Assembly (NCBI GenBank): GCA_964615095.1
Contig: CAZTPX010000033.1
Coordinates: forward strand, 1-64,000
From: JANXQG01 sp964615095
Lineage (GTDB): Bacteria > Planctomycetota > Planctomycetia > Pirellulales > Thermoguttaceae
DNA length: 64,000 nucleotides
Reading direction: 5' to 3'
Shown here: in pieces, positions 25,972 through 34,631 of the stretch
Numbering within the stretch: the stretch's first letter is position 1
Layout: every line of letters starts with the position of its first letter
Translations under genes and position numbers: made by a program
The notes under the pieces: generated by a model
What the model saw: only the letters and a program-made list of their open reading frames with translations
Database searches by the model: none
What the model was told of the DNA's origin: nothing

Positions 25972-26346
25972 ATGAATCCATCCGTAGAAAACAGCAATCC
26001 GGGCCCTAAGTTGCCCAAAACCTTTCGGGCATTCGTCACGAAGTTTCCTGAAATCGGCGAAGCCCACGAGAAGGTTGCACAGGCCGTCAACAAGGTTGGT
26101 CCCTTGGATCGCAAGACCTGCGAGTTGATCAAGATCGGCATCTCATTGGGCGCCGGGTTGGAATCGGCCGTGAAGAGTCACGTCCGCCGCGCCCTGGAAC
26201 ATGGGGCCACGACGGAGGAGATCGAACAGGCGATTTTACTTGGCATGAATACCCGTGGTTTTCCCGCGACGGTGGCCGCTTGGCAGTGGGCCTGGGAACA
26301 GATTCAGCGCGAGCGTAACGAGCATGTATCATCGCCGATTTGTTGA
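25972..26346 (+). CDS. carboxymuconolactone decarboxylase family (CMD) protein
   Basis: The 124-residue alpha-helical protein shows the CMD core: LDRKTCELIKIGISLGAG, then SHVRRALEHGATTEEIEQAI. AhpD-type members have a CxxC redox pair before this His, but here the segment is LESAVKSH with no CxxC, so peroxidase function is unlikely. ATG 25972 is chosen over 25954 because GAGGTG lies before it. It stands alone between the nitrate operon and a convergent phosphoesterase. Confidence 0.8.
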   Translation: MNPSVENSNPGPKLPKTFRAFVTKFPEIGEAHEKVAQAVNKVGPLDRKTCELIKIGISLGAGLESAVKSHVRRALEHGATTEEIEQAILLGMNTRGFPATVAAWQWAWEQIQRERNEHVSSPIC

Positions 26347-26455
26347 TCGGCCACAGTGTTGTTGTGCTCCGGCATTGGCTAAACCATGAATCGATCTCGA
26401 CCGCTTGTCCAATGGCCATCCTCCTCCAGTTTTCGTCGCACCCTGCCGCGCCCTC

Positions 26456-27322
26456 TCACTCCAGCCGCTGGATGCGTTCCACCACCTCCGCCTGCGTCCA
26501 CTCCCGGTCCGTGGGAAGCACCGCGTAGCAGGCCTTGTCGCCGCAGCAATCCAAGATCACCTGATGGGGATTGGGCACGGCAAAACCGTCCGGACACGGC
26601 TCGTGCCCGTGGATAAGAACGCGGGCCTCCATCAATTCGGCAAAGACGCGGGCATTCTCCGCACGGTGATCGCGCCCCCATACCAGGTGAAAGATGTCGC
26701 CCCGCTCGTAGAATTCCAGCGGATCCAGCGGGCGGGAAAAGATCGTCTGGTCGAAGGGGCGGCTGTCGAGTCCCTCGGGGATGCTATGGCAGACGAACAC
26801 GCCACCGCCGATCCGCACCGCCAGCGGACAGGTTCCCAGGAACGCCAGGAGCGACTCGCGGACGCGTTCGCTTTCTGGCCCGTACATCTGCTCCAGCCCT
26901 AGGCGAAAGAGGATATTGAGCATCTGCTTATTCTTCTGGATGGGATAGTCCGTCAACTCGGCCAACTCATGGTTGCCCAAGAGAAAATGCACGCGCTCCG
27001 GGTAGCGAACCTTCAGGCGGGCGATGTCCTCCACGATGGCGTGCGACATGCAGCCACCGTTCTGCGGATAGGTGGGGCCGCCGTGACACGCCTCCTGCAA
27101 CACGAGATGCCGTCGCGGAAGGGTCTCCAGCGCAGCAATGCGGCGGATGAGATTGAAATTCCGCCGGTGGCCGTGCAAATCGCCGGTGATCATCACGTCG
27201 TCGCCCGATTGGGCGTCGATGTTGATCACGTTGCCCGTTCGGCCGGGGGCTGCCAGGTTGGCGACGGCAGCCTCGCGCAGCACGGTGATCGTGTTTTCAG
27301 TGTATTCGAGCGATGCAACCAT
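26456..27322 (-). CDS. calcineurin-like metallophosphoesterase
   Basis: This 288-residue protein has the binuclear metal-site motifs of the phosphoprotein-phosphatase branch: GDLHG at 47-51 (D48, H50), GNHE at 116-119, a VCHS strand and GHEP near residue 250. No signal peptide or membrane segment is seen. The likely substrate is a phosphoprotein or a small phosphoester; it cannot be narrowed further. Confidence 0.85.
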   Translation of the reverse strand: MVASLEYTENTITVLREAAVANLAAPGRTGNVINIDAQSGDDVMITGDLHGHRRNFNLIRRIAALETLPRRHLVLQEACHGGPTYPQNGGCMSHAIVEDIARLKVRYPERVHFLLGNHELAELTDYPIQKNKQMLNILFRLGLEQMYGPESERVRESLLAFLGTCPLAVRIGGGVFVCHSIPEGLDSRPFDQTIFSRPLDPLEFYERGDIFHLVWGRDHRAENARVFAELMEARVLIHGHEPCPDGFAVPNPHQVILDCCGDKACYAVLPTDREWTQAEVVERIQRLE

Positions 27323-27770
27323 AATCTCCGGTCTTCCCTAGTTCGCAACACAGATCACCTGTTTTTCGCATATTATTGCCGTTTGTTCAATAGTGCGGGC
27401 TTTGCAACTCACAACGGTTTTACCGTTTTTCTTGATTCTAGCGGTAATTACACCCGATGTTGATCCAAGGACTGGGTTTGAAGCCATCCGGCCGGCAGCC
27501 GAAAGAGCCGGCTGGAAACGGTTTTAGCACAAGTCCGCAGGGGCCTCGCCCCCATAAATTCCCGTACCGGGACGCTGGAATTCGGCTTGGCAGGCGTGGA
27601 TTTTCGATGTCCGCAACATCGCGAACCGATGCCTCGGCCGGCGTCTGGCACCCCAAACACACAATTCTATTCCTCGGAACGATGGCCGGCGCTTGACCCA
27701 GTTGAAGCACCTGCCAACCTGTTCCGGGGGACCGCCTGGCCTAGCAGGCGGGAGAAAGGAAACAGCGGAA
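27323..27770. other. intergenic region with short stem sequences
   Basis: No gene is supported. A hairpin AACGGT-TTT-ACCGTT followed by T/C lies at 27413-27430. The pairs GCCGGC/GCCGGC and GGGGC-CTC-GCCCC at about 27490-27556 look like REP-type debris. Confidence 0.35.
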
Positions 27771-28019
27771 ATGCGACACTCATTTCTTGTTCTGGCCGCA
27801 TCCACCTTCCTGGCCATCTTTGCCGGCTGTGCCTGCAACACCTGCAACTGCAACCAGGGCAACGCCTGTCCCAATAACGCCGCCGGGAGGGCTTGTCACG
27901 AGCCGCAAGGGCAGGCGCAACAGGCGGCCGGTCCAACGGCCGCCGTATCCTATCCCTACTACACGACGCGCGGTCCCCGCGATTTCCTGGAAACGCATCC
28001 GCAGAGCATCGGCCCGTGA
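27771..28019 (+). CDS. small Cys-rich lipoprotein
   Basis: From ATG 27771 (GAAAGGAAA upstream) the product is 82 residues. It has a short basic N-terminus, a hydrophobic core and the lipobox FAGC, so it is probably lipid-anchored after cleavage before Cys. A cluster CNTCNCNQGNACPN follows, then a Gln/Ala-rich segment and a Tyr-containing tail. The Cys cluster could bind a metal. No family is recognised. Confidence 0.55.
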   Translation: MRHSFLVLAASTFLAIFAGCACNTCNCNQGNACPNNAAGRACHEPQGQAQQAAGPTAAVSYPYYTTRGPRDFLETHPQSIGP

Positions 28020-28813
28020 GCGCATGAAAAACGGCTGCGTACACCGCGGAGACATGCTGCGTGAATTGTCACGCTGTCAGGGTCGCCTGTCCGATTGCAC
28101 GGACAGGGGCCCTCAAGTATGGGCATTAGGTCTCATGGGCGGCGAGCAGCCGTTTTCAAGCTGAATTCAGGGTCTGAGATAACGTCGCACTCCTGATATC
28201 GAAGGGTGGGATGGAACAGAGATGACACCGTGCGAGGAGCGGCTGGCAGTGTTTCACTTAGCTCCTCCACTGTTGATATACACGATACGGGTCTGAAGTC
28301 AAAGCGGCAACCATGAAAAACCAAGGCCGGAAATCGGATTGAGTTGCAAGTCGTTATTTCTCTGGCGCTTATGACTTGAAAAAACTTTCAAGTTTTCTAA
28401 AATCCGCGCGCACGCAGGGTTTCGCTGTTGCTCACTGCCCGTAGCACAAGGCAAGGTTTCCCGTCAGAAAAACCTTGCCCAAACGCGTTGACCGCGTTCC
28501 ACCGTAGAGTGGACTTTAGTCCGCTTCATCCATGCGGACTAATGTCCGCGCTACGCACCAAAACGGCTGCACTTGACCCGCCTGGGCCGCTGCACTAGAA
28601 TCCCGCCCGCTTGTACCAGCCTCGAGCTGCCGGGCGAGCGAGTCGGCCCCTCTTGCCGAGAGGGGCTAATGCGCTCCGAACCGCTGGCAAAGCTCCGAAT
28701 TGTCCACCAGATCGGAACGTATTGGTCCTTTCCGGCAGAACGGACCTACTTGATAACTTGGCCTGTGCCATCCGTTTCACTCCGTGGTACAATGCAGGGG
28801 AAGGCAGGGAAAA
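28020..28813. other. 794-bp intergenic region with three inverted repeats
   Basis: No gene is supported. Perfect hairpins are CCTGTCCG/CGGACAGG (28086-28107) and GGCAAGGTTT/AAACCTTGCC (28450-28479). A longer MITE-like palindrome is listed separately at 28503-28555. The last 100 bases should carry the promoter of the carbamoyltransferase cluster, but no strong boxes stand out. Confidence 0.45.
28503..28555. repeat. MITE-like palindrome with GGACTTTAGTCC core
   Basis: Two 22-base arms beginning and ending CGTAG/CTACG pair with about three mismatches around a nine-base loop. The left arm contains GGACTTTAGTCC. The element at 58879-58935 has the same GACTTTAGTC core, so they belong to one family. 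Confidence 0.6.
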
Positions 28814-30655
28814 ATGACGGCGATCCTAGCCATTTCGGCATTCTATCACGATTCGGCTGCGGCGATGGTCGTGGACGGCCAGATCGTGGCCGCCGCGCAG
28901 GAAGAGCGCTTTACCCGCAAGAAGCACGACTCGGATTTCCCCGCCCGCGCGGTGCAGTATTGCTTGCAGGAGGCCGGCGTCGCCATTGAGGACCTGGATT
29001 ATGTCGGCTTCTACGACAAGCCGATCACCAAGTTCGAGCGGCTGCTGGAAACCTACCTGGCCATGGCGCCGGCGGGCTACCGCTCTTTCCGCCAGGCCGT
29101 GCCCTTATGGTTGAAAGAGAAACTGCATATCCCCTCGGCCATCGGCCGGGCACTGGGGGGCCGCTACCGGGGCCGTTGCGTCTTCACCGATCACCACGAG
29201 TCGCACGCCGCCAGCGCGTTCTTCCCTTCGCCCTTTGACGAAGCGGCGATTATCACTTTCGACGGCGTGGGCGAGTGGTCCACCACCTGCTTCGGTACGG
29301 GCCGCGGCAACCGCATTGAACTCAGCCACGAGATCCGCTTTCCGCATTCCCTGGGCCTACTGTACGCCGCCTTTACCTACTATACCGGTTTCCGCGTCAA
29401 CTCGGGCGAATACAAGGTGATGGGCCTGGCGCCCTACGGCCAACCGGTCTACAAGGACCTGATCCTCGAGCACCTGATCGATCTCAAGGAAGACGGCTCG
29501 TATCGCATGGATATGAGCTACTTCAACTACTGCCAAGGCTTGACGATGACCTCGGCCAAGTTCCACCGCCTCTTCGGCGGCCCGCCGCGCAGCCCGGAAA
29601 GCGACCTCACGCAGCGGGAAATGGACCTGGCGGCCTCGATCCAGGCCGTGACCGACGAGGTCATGCTCCGCACCGCACGGCACGTTCAGCGGCAGACAGG
29701 ACTGAAGAACCTGGTGATGGCCGGCGGCGTGGCCCTGAACTGTGTCGGCAACGGCATCATTCTCCGCGAAGGACCGTTCGAAAACCTCTGGATTCAACCG
29801 GCGGCGGGCGATGCGGGCGGCGCGCTGGGCACCGCACTGTTCATCTGGCATCAACTCTTGGAGAAGCCCCGCAGCCCCAAGGGCCGCGATCTGCAACAAG
29901 GCTCGCTGCTGGGGCCGGCCTTTAGCGACGACCAGATCCGCGAGACGCTGGAGGCCTGCGGAGCGGTCTTCGAGACCGTCGCCGGCGATGAGGAACTGGT
30001 CGAGACTGCGGCCTCGCTCCTGGCCGACGAAAAAGTGGTCGGCTGGTTCCAGGGGCGGATGGAATTCGGTCCGCGGGCGCTGGGGGCGCGGAGCATCCTG
30101 GGCGATGCCCGCAGTTCAGCGATGCAATCGGTGATGAACCTGAAGATCAAGTTCCGCGAGTCGTTCCGGCCGTTCGCGCCGATCGTGCTCCGCGAGTACG
30201 TGGACCGCTACTTCCAGATGCGGCCTTATGAAGACAGTCCCTACATGCTGTTGGTAGCGCCGGTGCGGGAGGAGATCCGCACACCGCCGGCCGCAGGCGA
30301 GGACCAGGCCTTCGGCCTGGAGCGGCTGCACCACTGCCGCTCGACTATCCCGGCGGTGACCCACGTCGATTATTCCGCCCGGGTGCAGACCGTAGACACC
30401 GAGCGGAATCCCCTGCTCAGCCGCTTGTTAACGCGGTTCCACGAGAAGACCGGCTGCCCGGTGCTGATCAATACGAGTTTCAACGTCCGCAGCGAGCCGA
30501 TCGTCTGCACGCCCGAAGACGCCTATCGTTGTTTCATGGCTACCGACATGGACACGCTCGTCCTGGGTCGGCACATCCTCGACAAACGCCGGCAGACCCG
30601 CACAGTCGACGCCGGTGAACGAGCGCGGCACCTGGCACAGTTCCAATTGGATTGA
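28814..30655 (+). CDS. carbamoyltransferase, NodU/CmcH/TobZ family
   Basis: These enzymes make carbamoyl-adenylate from carbamoyl phosphate and ATP and transfer the carbamoyl group to a hydroxyl, often on a sugar. The 613-residue protein has the N-terminal kinase-like fold (ILAISAFYHDSAAAM), the metal-binding HHESHAASAF (H127, H128, H131), GEYKVMGLAPYG, and the C-terminal YrdC-like part with GRMEFGPRALGARSIL and TSFNVRSEPIV. Length and motifs are complete. ATG 28814 fits the family start. It leads a tight four-gene cassette with SxtJ, DUF5989 and an SGNH protein. Confidence 0.92.
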   Translation: MTAILAISAFYHDSAAAMVVDGQIVAAAQEERFTRKKHDSDFPARAVQYCLQEAGVAIEDLDYVGFYDKPITKFERLLETYLAMAPAGYRSFRQAVPLWLKEKLHIPSAIGRALGGRYRGRCVFTDHHESHAASAFFPSPFDEAAIITFDGVGEWSTTCFGTGRGNRIELSHEIRFPHSLGLLYAAFTYYTGFRVNSGEYKVMGLAPYGQPVYKDLILEHLIDLKEDGSYRMDMSYFNYCQGLTMTSAKFHRLFGGPPRSPESDLTQREMDLAASIQAVTDEVMLRTARHVQRQTGLKNLVMAGGVALNCVGNGIILREGPFENLWIQPAAGDAGGALGTALFIWHQLLEKPRSPKGRDLQQGSLLGPAFSDDQIRETLEACGAVFETVAGDEELVETAASLLADEKVVGWFQGRMEFGPRALGARSILGDARSSAMQSVMNLKIKFRESFRPFAPIVLREYVDRYFQMRPYEDSPYMLLVAPVREEIRTPPAAGEDQAFGLERLHHCRSTIPAVTHVDYSARVQTVDTERNPLLSRLLTRFHEKTGCPVLINTSFNVRSEPIVCTPEDAYRCFMATDMDTLVLGRHILDKRRQTRTVDAGERARHLAQFQLD

Positions 30656-30660
30656 CCCCG

Positions 30661-31074
30661 ATGAACGGCCACATCAAGATTTTATGGAATCCCACGCGAG
30701 GGCAACTCCGCCAGTTTGGCCTGACGGCACTCGTGGCGCTGCCCGCGCTGGCTTGGCTTTGGAGCCGCGGTTCGGGCTCGATCGTGCTGGCTGCGGCGCT
30801 GGCCGGGGCGGCGATCGCCGCGCTGGGCTTCGTCTGGCCGCAGGGCCTCCGGCCGTTGTTTGTGGGGCTGAGTCTATTGGCCTGGCCGATCGGTGTCGTG
30901 GTCCACGAATTGTGCCTGCTGGTGATCTATTATGTCGTGTTCGTGCCGCTGGGGCTGGTGTTCCGCTGCATGGGGCGCGACCCGCTGCAAAGAAAATTCG
31001 AACGCGGCGCGGCCACCTATTGGCAAGCGAAACGGCAGCCCGGTAGCGCCGCCAGTTATTTCCGCCGCTGGTAA
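30661..31074 (+). CDS. SxtJ-like membrane protein
   Basis: The 137-residue protein has two or three hydrophobic helices and the SxtJ pattern, ending FRCMGRDPLQRKFERGAATYW. SxtJ was first noted in saxitoxin gene clusters beside the carbamoyltransferase SxtI, and the pairing is seen here too, five bases apart. It probably works with the carbamoyltransferase at the membrane; the exact role is unknown. Confidence 0.82.
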   Translation: MNGHIKILWNPTRGQLRQFGLTALVALPALAWLWSRGSGSIVLAAALAGAAIAALGFVWPQGLRPLFVGLSLLAWPIGVVVHELCLLVIYYVVFVPLGLVFRCMGRDPLQRKFERGAATYWQAKRQPGSAASYFRRW

Positions 31075-31097
31075 CCATAGACAGAAAGGACCTCATC

Positions 31098-31286
31098 ATG
31101 TCGAAGACCGATTTTGAAAACGCGAGCGAGGCCAAGCCGATGGGCATAGGCCGGGAGTTCCTGCTCTTCCTCGCGGAGAACAAGAAGTGGTGGCTGTTAC
31201 CCATCGTGCTCGTGCTGCTGGCGCTCAGCTTGCTCGCCTTTCTCACCACGACCGGGGCCGCACCGTTCATCTATACTCTTTTCTAA
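31098..31286 (+). CDS. DUF5989 small membrane protein
   Basis: The 62-residue protein has one long hydrophobic helix (WWLLPIVLVLLALSLL) preceded by FLLFLAENKKWW, the hallmark of DUF5989. It is almost always found next to SxtJ and a carbamoyltransferase. AGAAAGGA is seen upstream. Function unknown. Confidence 0.8.
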   Translation: MSKTDFENASEAKPMGIGREFLLFLAENKKWWLLPIVLVLLALSLLAFLTTTGAAPFIYTLF

Positions 31287-31294
31287 GCGGCAAC

Positions 31295-32443
31295 ATGCGA
31301 CGATCCATTTTTCGCCTGGGTTCGATACTGCTTGCGCTGACGATTGCCTGCGCGATTGGCGAGGCGGCCCTGCGGCTGGTCGGTTACAACCGCAGCTATG
31401 TCAATCCGATCGCCGGCTTCCACGAGGCCGACTACCTGGTCGGCTGGAAGGGCCGGCCCAATGTCGTGGGGCGGTTCAGCCGGCCGGAGTTCAACGTGCT
31501 GGTGGCGCACAACGTCCTCGGTTTCCGTCGCCACGAGTACCAGAATCCGCCGGAGAAATGCCGCCACAAGGTGTTCGTCCTGGGCGACTCGTTCGCTTGG
31601 GGCTGGGGCGTGGACCAAGGCCAGGTCTTTTCCGATCGCTTGAACCGCCTGCTGCCGGACTGCGACGTGCGGAACTTCGGCTTGGACGGCACCGGCACCG
31701 TACAGCAATTTGCCATCTTCGGGGCCTACGTTCGCGAGCAGCTCTCGCCCGGCGATACGGTGGTCTTGGCCTTCTTCAACAACGACTTCACCGACAACAT
31801 TACCGACGATGGCGGCACCAATCTTTTCGCCCGACTGGAAAATGGCCGGGTCGTGGCCGTGCCGCCCACTCACCTGGCGGGCGGGGCCTGGAAGAACCGC
31901 CTCAAGGAATACTCCTGCCTCTTCAATCTTCTCGTTTACAGCTACGACCGCGCGGTGGCGACGCTGCACGCCAAGCACCGGGCGTCGGTCTTGGACGGCG
32001 GCGCCCAGCTTCCGGACGACTCGCCTGCCGTGGTAATCACCAAGGATTTCCTGGGCCGCTTTCAGCAGGCCTGCGAGGAGAAGCAGGCCCGCTTCATCTT
32101 GGCCTATGTTCCTGGGCAGGCGGAAATGGGCGAGTCGACCGGCCCCGCGCCCGAGAAGTTGCGGTGTGAAGCGACTGCCCGGCGGTTACTGATGTCCTGC
32201 GTACACGCGCACCATATCGAGACGATTGACTTCCTGCCCGATTTCACGGCGGCACGGACTTCGGGCCGTTTTGAGCGTCTGACCTTCGCCCAGGACCAGC
32301 ATTGGAACGCGAACGGCCACGCCGTGGCGGCCGAAGTCATCGCCCGGCGCTTGTCCGACCGCTACGCCTACGCACCGCCCACCGACGCAGCCTCGCCGCC
32401 GATCGAGACGGGGAGCAAAACGGACGCCGTTTCGCGGCGGTAG
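31295..32443 (+). CDS. SGNH/GDSL-type hydrolase or acyltransferase-like protein
   Basis: This 382-residue protein has an N-terminal membrane anchor or signal (LLALTIACAIGEAAL). The SGNH nucleophile is S99 in LGDSFAWGWG, and the C-terminal DQHWNANGH supplies the Asp/His pair. The fold resembles the extracytoplasmic SGNH domains found with carbamoyltransferase-SxtJ cassettes and with alginate acetylation. It likely acts on acyl groups of an exported glycan outside the membrane. It starts nine bases after DUF5989. Confidence 0.8.
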   Translation: MRRSIFRLGSILLALTIACAIGEAALRLVGYNRSYVNPIAGFHEADYLVGWKGRPNVVGRFSRPEFNVLVAHNVLGFRRHEYQNPPEKCRHKVFVLGDSFAWGWGVDQGQVFSDRLNRLLPDCDVRNFGLDGTGTVQQFAIFGAYVREQLSPGDTVVLAFFNNDFTDNITDDGGTNLFARLENGRVVAVPPTHLAGGAWKNRLKEYSCLFNLLVYSYDRAVATLHAKHRASVLDGGAQLPDDSPAVVITKDFLGRFQQACEEKQARFILAYVPGQAEMGESTGPAPEKLRCEATARRLLMSCVHAHHIETIDFLPDFTAARTSGRFERLTFAQDQHWNANGHAVAAEVIARRLSDRYAYAPPTDAASPPIETGSKTDAVSRR

Positions 32444-32470
32444 GTTAGGCCGACCATGGAACCGGTCGAG

Positions 32471-32591
32471 TTATTCTGCCCGCGGTTGAGATTGGCCCAA
32501 CCCACACTAACCCGAAGCGTAAGCAAGGGAACAACTTGCGATCCTCGCTTACGCTTCGGGGTGGTGTCAGTCTCAACCGCGGGCAGTATAA
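32471..32591. repeat. nested palindromic MITE-like element
   Basis: The outer arms contain CTGCCCGCGGTTGAGA and TCTCAACCGCGGGCAG. The inner arms CCCGAAGCGTAAGC (32511-32524) and GCTTACGCTTCGGG (32547-32560) form a second perfect palindrome. Sequence between inner and outer arms is not symmetric. No open frame is present; it looks like a non-autonomous mobile element between the SGNH gene and the protease gene. Confidence 0.7.
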
Positions 32592-32637
32592 TTCTCGGCT
32601 CAATCGTCACCTTGCCAACGGCAAGGTCTTGGCCCTG

Positions 32638-32667
32638 TTGACTTTTCTAGGGCTTTTTGGGTATGGT
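32638..32667 (+). promoter_or_regulatory. candidate promoter of the HtrA-like gene
   Basis: TTGACT at 32638-32643 and TATGGT at 32662-32667 are separated by 18 bases, close to the sigma-70 consensus. They lie about 35 bases before the GTG start, with GGAG as ribosome site. Confidence 0.45.
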
Positions 32668-32699
32668 AAGATGAGCAAAAATAACCGTGGAGCAATGTC

Positions 32700-33905
32700 G
32701 TGAAACGAACCGCCTTATACTGTCTTATCTCTGGGGTCTTGGGTGGATTATTGGCTGCAGCCCTGTCGCGGGGTCCCCACATGGAACCTACTTCGGCCGC
32801 CCAAGAGCTTGCGCCGGGGCCGGCCCTGACCGTGCCTGTGCCGCCTGCCGACCCGCGCATCGCGCCACCGGTGGCGGCAGTTCCCGCCGTGCCCAATCGA
32901 GCGGAAGCGGCCGAGTACACCGCCGACGAGCGTGTCAATATTTGGGTCTATGAGCAAGCCAATCGGGCCGTGGTGAATATTGCCACGAAGGGATACCAGG
33001 GCGAACGCTTCCTCATGATCGAGGTGCCGTCGGAAGGCGAGGGTAGCGGGGCGGTCATCGACCGTCAGGGACACATCCTCACCAACTTCCACGTCGTGGA
33101 TGGCGCCCGGCAAATCCAGGTTACCCTTTTCGACGGCAACACGTACGATGCCCGGTTGGTCGGCCAGGACCCCACCACAGACGTGGCGGTGCTGAAGATC
33201 GAGGCCCCGCAAACGACGCTGTTTCCCGTAGTTTTCGGCAATTCGACACAATTGAAGGTGGGGCAGCGGGTATTTGCCATCGGCAACCCGTTCGGACTGG
33301 AGCGGACGATGAGTACGGGCATCATCGCCAGCTTGAACCGCTCCTTGCCCAGTCGCCGCTCGGGCCGCTCGCTGAAATCGATCATCCAGATCGACGCAGC
33401 GATCAATCCTGGCAATTCCGGCGGCCCGCTCTTGGACAGCCACGCGCGAATGATCGGCATGAATACGGCCATCGCCAGCAAGACGGGCGAGAGCACGGGC
33501 GTGGGCTTTGCCATTCCCGTGAGCACGATCGCCCGCATCGTGCCGCAATTGATCCACGAGGGCCGGGTACGGCGGCCGGAGGCCGGCATTGTGCGAGTCT
33601 ATCAAACCGAGCACGGCCTGCTGGTGGCCACGCTCGCCCCGGGCGGTCCCGCCGAGCGGGCCGGGCTGCGCGGCCCGAAGGTCGTGCGGCAGCAGAAACG
33701 CCAAGGCCCGTTCGTCTACGAATACCAGACGATCGACCGCTCGGCGGCTGACCTGATTGTGGGGGTCGACGGAAAACCGGTGAAGACGGGCGACGATTTT
33801 CTGGACGCGGTCGAGAGCAAGCGGGCCGGCGAGCAGGTGATACTCAGCGTCGTCCGCGGCGGCCAGGAACGGCAGGTCCCCTTGGTCCTCGACGCGGCCG
33901 AATAG
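32700..33905 (+). CDS. HtrA/DegP-like serine protease with PDZ domain
   Basis: This 401-residue protein has an N-terminal membrane segment or signal (about residues 5-22) and a Pro/Ala-rich linker to about residue 75. The trypsin-like domain has the triad H131 (TNFHVV), D161 (TTDVAVL) and S240 (NPGNSGGP). A single PDZ domain covers about 290-395, with an unusual insert after LRGPKVV. It should work in envelope protein quality control. The start is GTG. Confidence 0.92.
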   Translation: MKRTALYCLISGVLGGLLAAALSRGPHMEPTSAAQELAPGPALTVPVPPADPRIAPPVAAVPAVPNRAEAAEYTADERVNIWVYEQANRAVVNIATKGYQGERFLMIEVPSEGEGSGAVIDRQGHILTNFHVVDGARQIQVTLFDGNTYDARLVGQDPTTDVAVLKIEAPQTTLFPVVFGNSTQLKVGQRVFAIGNPFGLERTMSTGIIASLNRSLPSRRSGRSLKSIIQIDAAINPGNSGGPLLDSHARMIGMNTAIASKTGESTGVGFAIPVSTIARIVPQLIHEGRVRRPEAGIVRVYQTEHGLLVATLAPGGPAERAGLRGPKVVRQQKRQGPFVYEYQTIDRSAADLIVGVDGKPVKTGDDFLDAVESKRAGEQVILSVVRGGQERQVPLVLDAAE

Positions 33906-33958
33906 GTTAAGAACCTTCCTTGCATGAACCGTAGATAGATTGTTCTCTGCGGCCCGCC

Positions 33959-34609
33959 CTAATCCACGTCGACCTTGCCAATCGGCACCGCCGGGTTGCC
34001 GAAGACTTTCACGCCGGGCTTGACGCGTTTCAGTACCACGCTACCGGCGCCGACGTAGGCGTGCGATCCAACATGAACACCCGGCAAGATCGTGGCATGG
34101 CTGCCCACGAAGACACTTTCATCTAGAACAGCGCGCCCGTTGACGCTGCAATGACCGCTAATCTGACACCAATCACCGATGACTGTGTCGTGCGCCGCGC
34201 TGCTCAAGGTACCAAAAGTGACAAACCTGCCAATCACGATTTCACAAGACAACTGTGTAAAAGGACAGATGATCGAGCCGGCGCCAATCTTGACGTTCCG
34301 GCCGACGACTGCCGTCGGATGAATCAGAGTCGCAAACCCTCCCCCTTTATCGAGGATCATCTTGCAGTACTTCTGCTTCCATTGCGGCTCGCCCAGCGCA
34401 CAGAGGAAGATATCGTTGGCTTGGGGCACATAGCCTTCGACCGAAGAGAGGATCTCGGCATCGTAATTAAGCCCCTGAAGAACTCCGGGCCGGTTGTCCA
34501 GGAAGCCCTTGACGGTCCAAGGCTCACCCTTTTCAATCGCCTGGCAGGCCCAAGTGTAAACTTCGCGTCCGAACTGCCCGGCACTGATGATAATTAGATC
34601 TTTTTTCAC
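33959..34609 (-). CDS. NeuD/PglD-like sugar O/N-acyltransferase
   Basis: Residues 1-75 form a Rossmann-like sugar-nucleotide-binding part and residues 85-216 a left-handed beta helix of hexapeptide repeats (VVGRNVKIGAGSIICPF, VFVGSHATILPGVHVG). This is the architecture of NeuD and PglD, which acetylate a UDP-sugar amine or a sialic-acid-like sugar using acetyl-CoA. The start is GTG 34609 with GGAGG seven bases before it. It is the last gene of the minus-strand acyl-modification operon and suggests that the operon product is a sugar. Confidence 0.85.
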   Translation of the reverse strand: MKKDLIIISAGQFGREVYTWACQAIEKGEPWTVKGFLDNRPGVLQGLNYDAEILSSVEGYVPQANDIFLCALGEPQWKQKYCKMILDKGGGFATLIHPTAVVGRNVKIGAGSIICPFTQLSCEIVIGRFVTFGTLSSAAHDTVIGDWCQISGHCSVNGRAVLDESVFVGSHATILPGVHVGSHAYVGAGSVVLKRVKPGVKVFGNPAVPIGKVDVD

Positions 34610-34631
34610 AACGTCCTCCGACGAACTAAGA

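Noticed and set aside
25972..26346. AhpD alkylhydroperoxidase
   Set aside because: The CxxC redox pair is absent, so only the CMD family name is supported.
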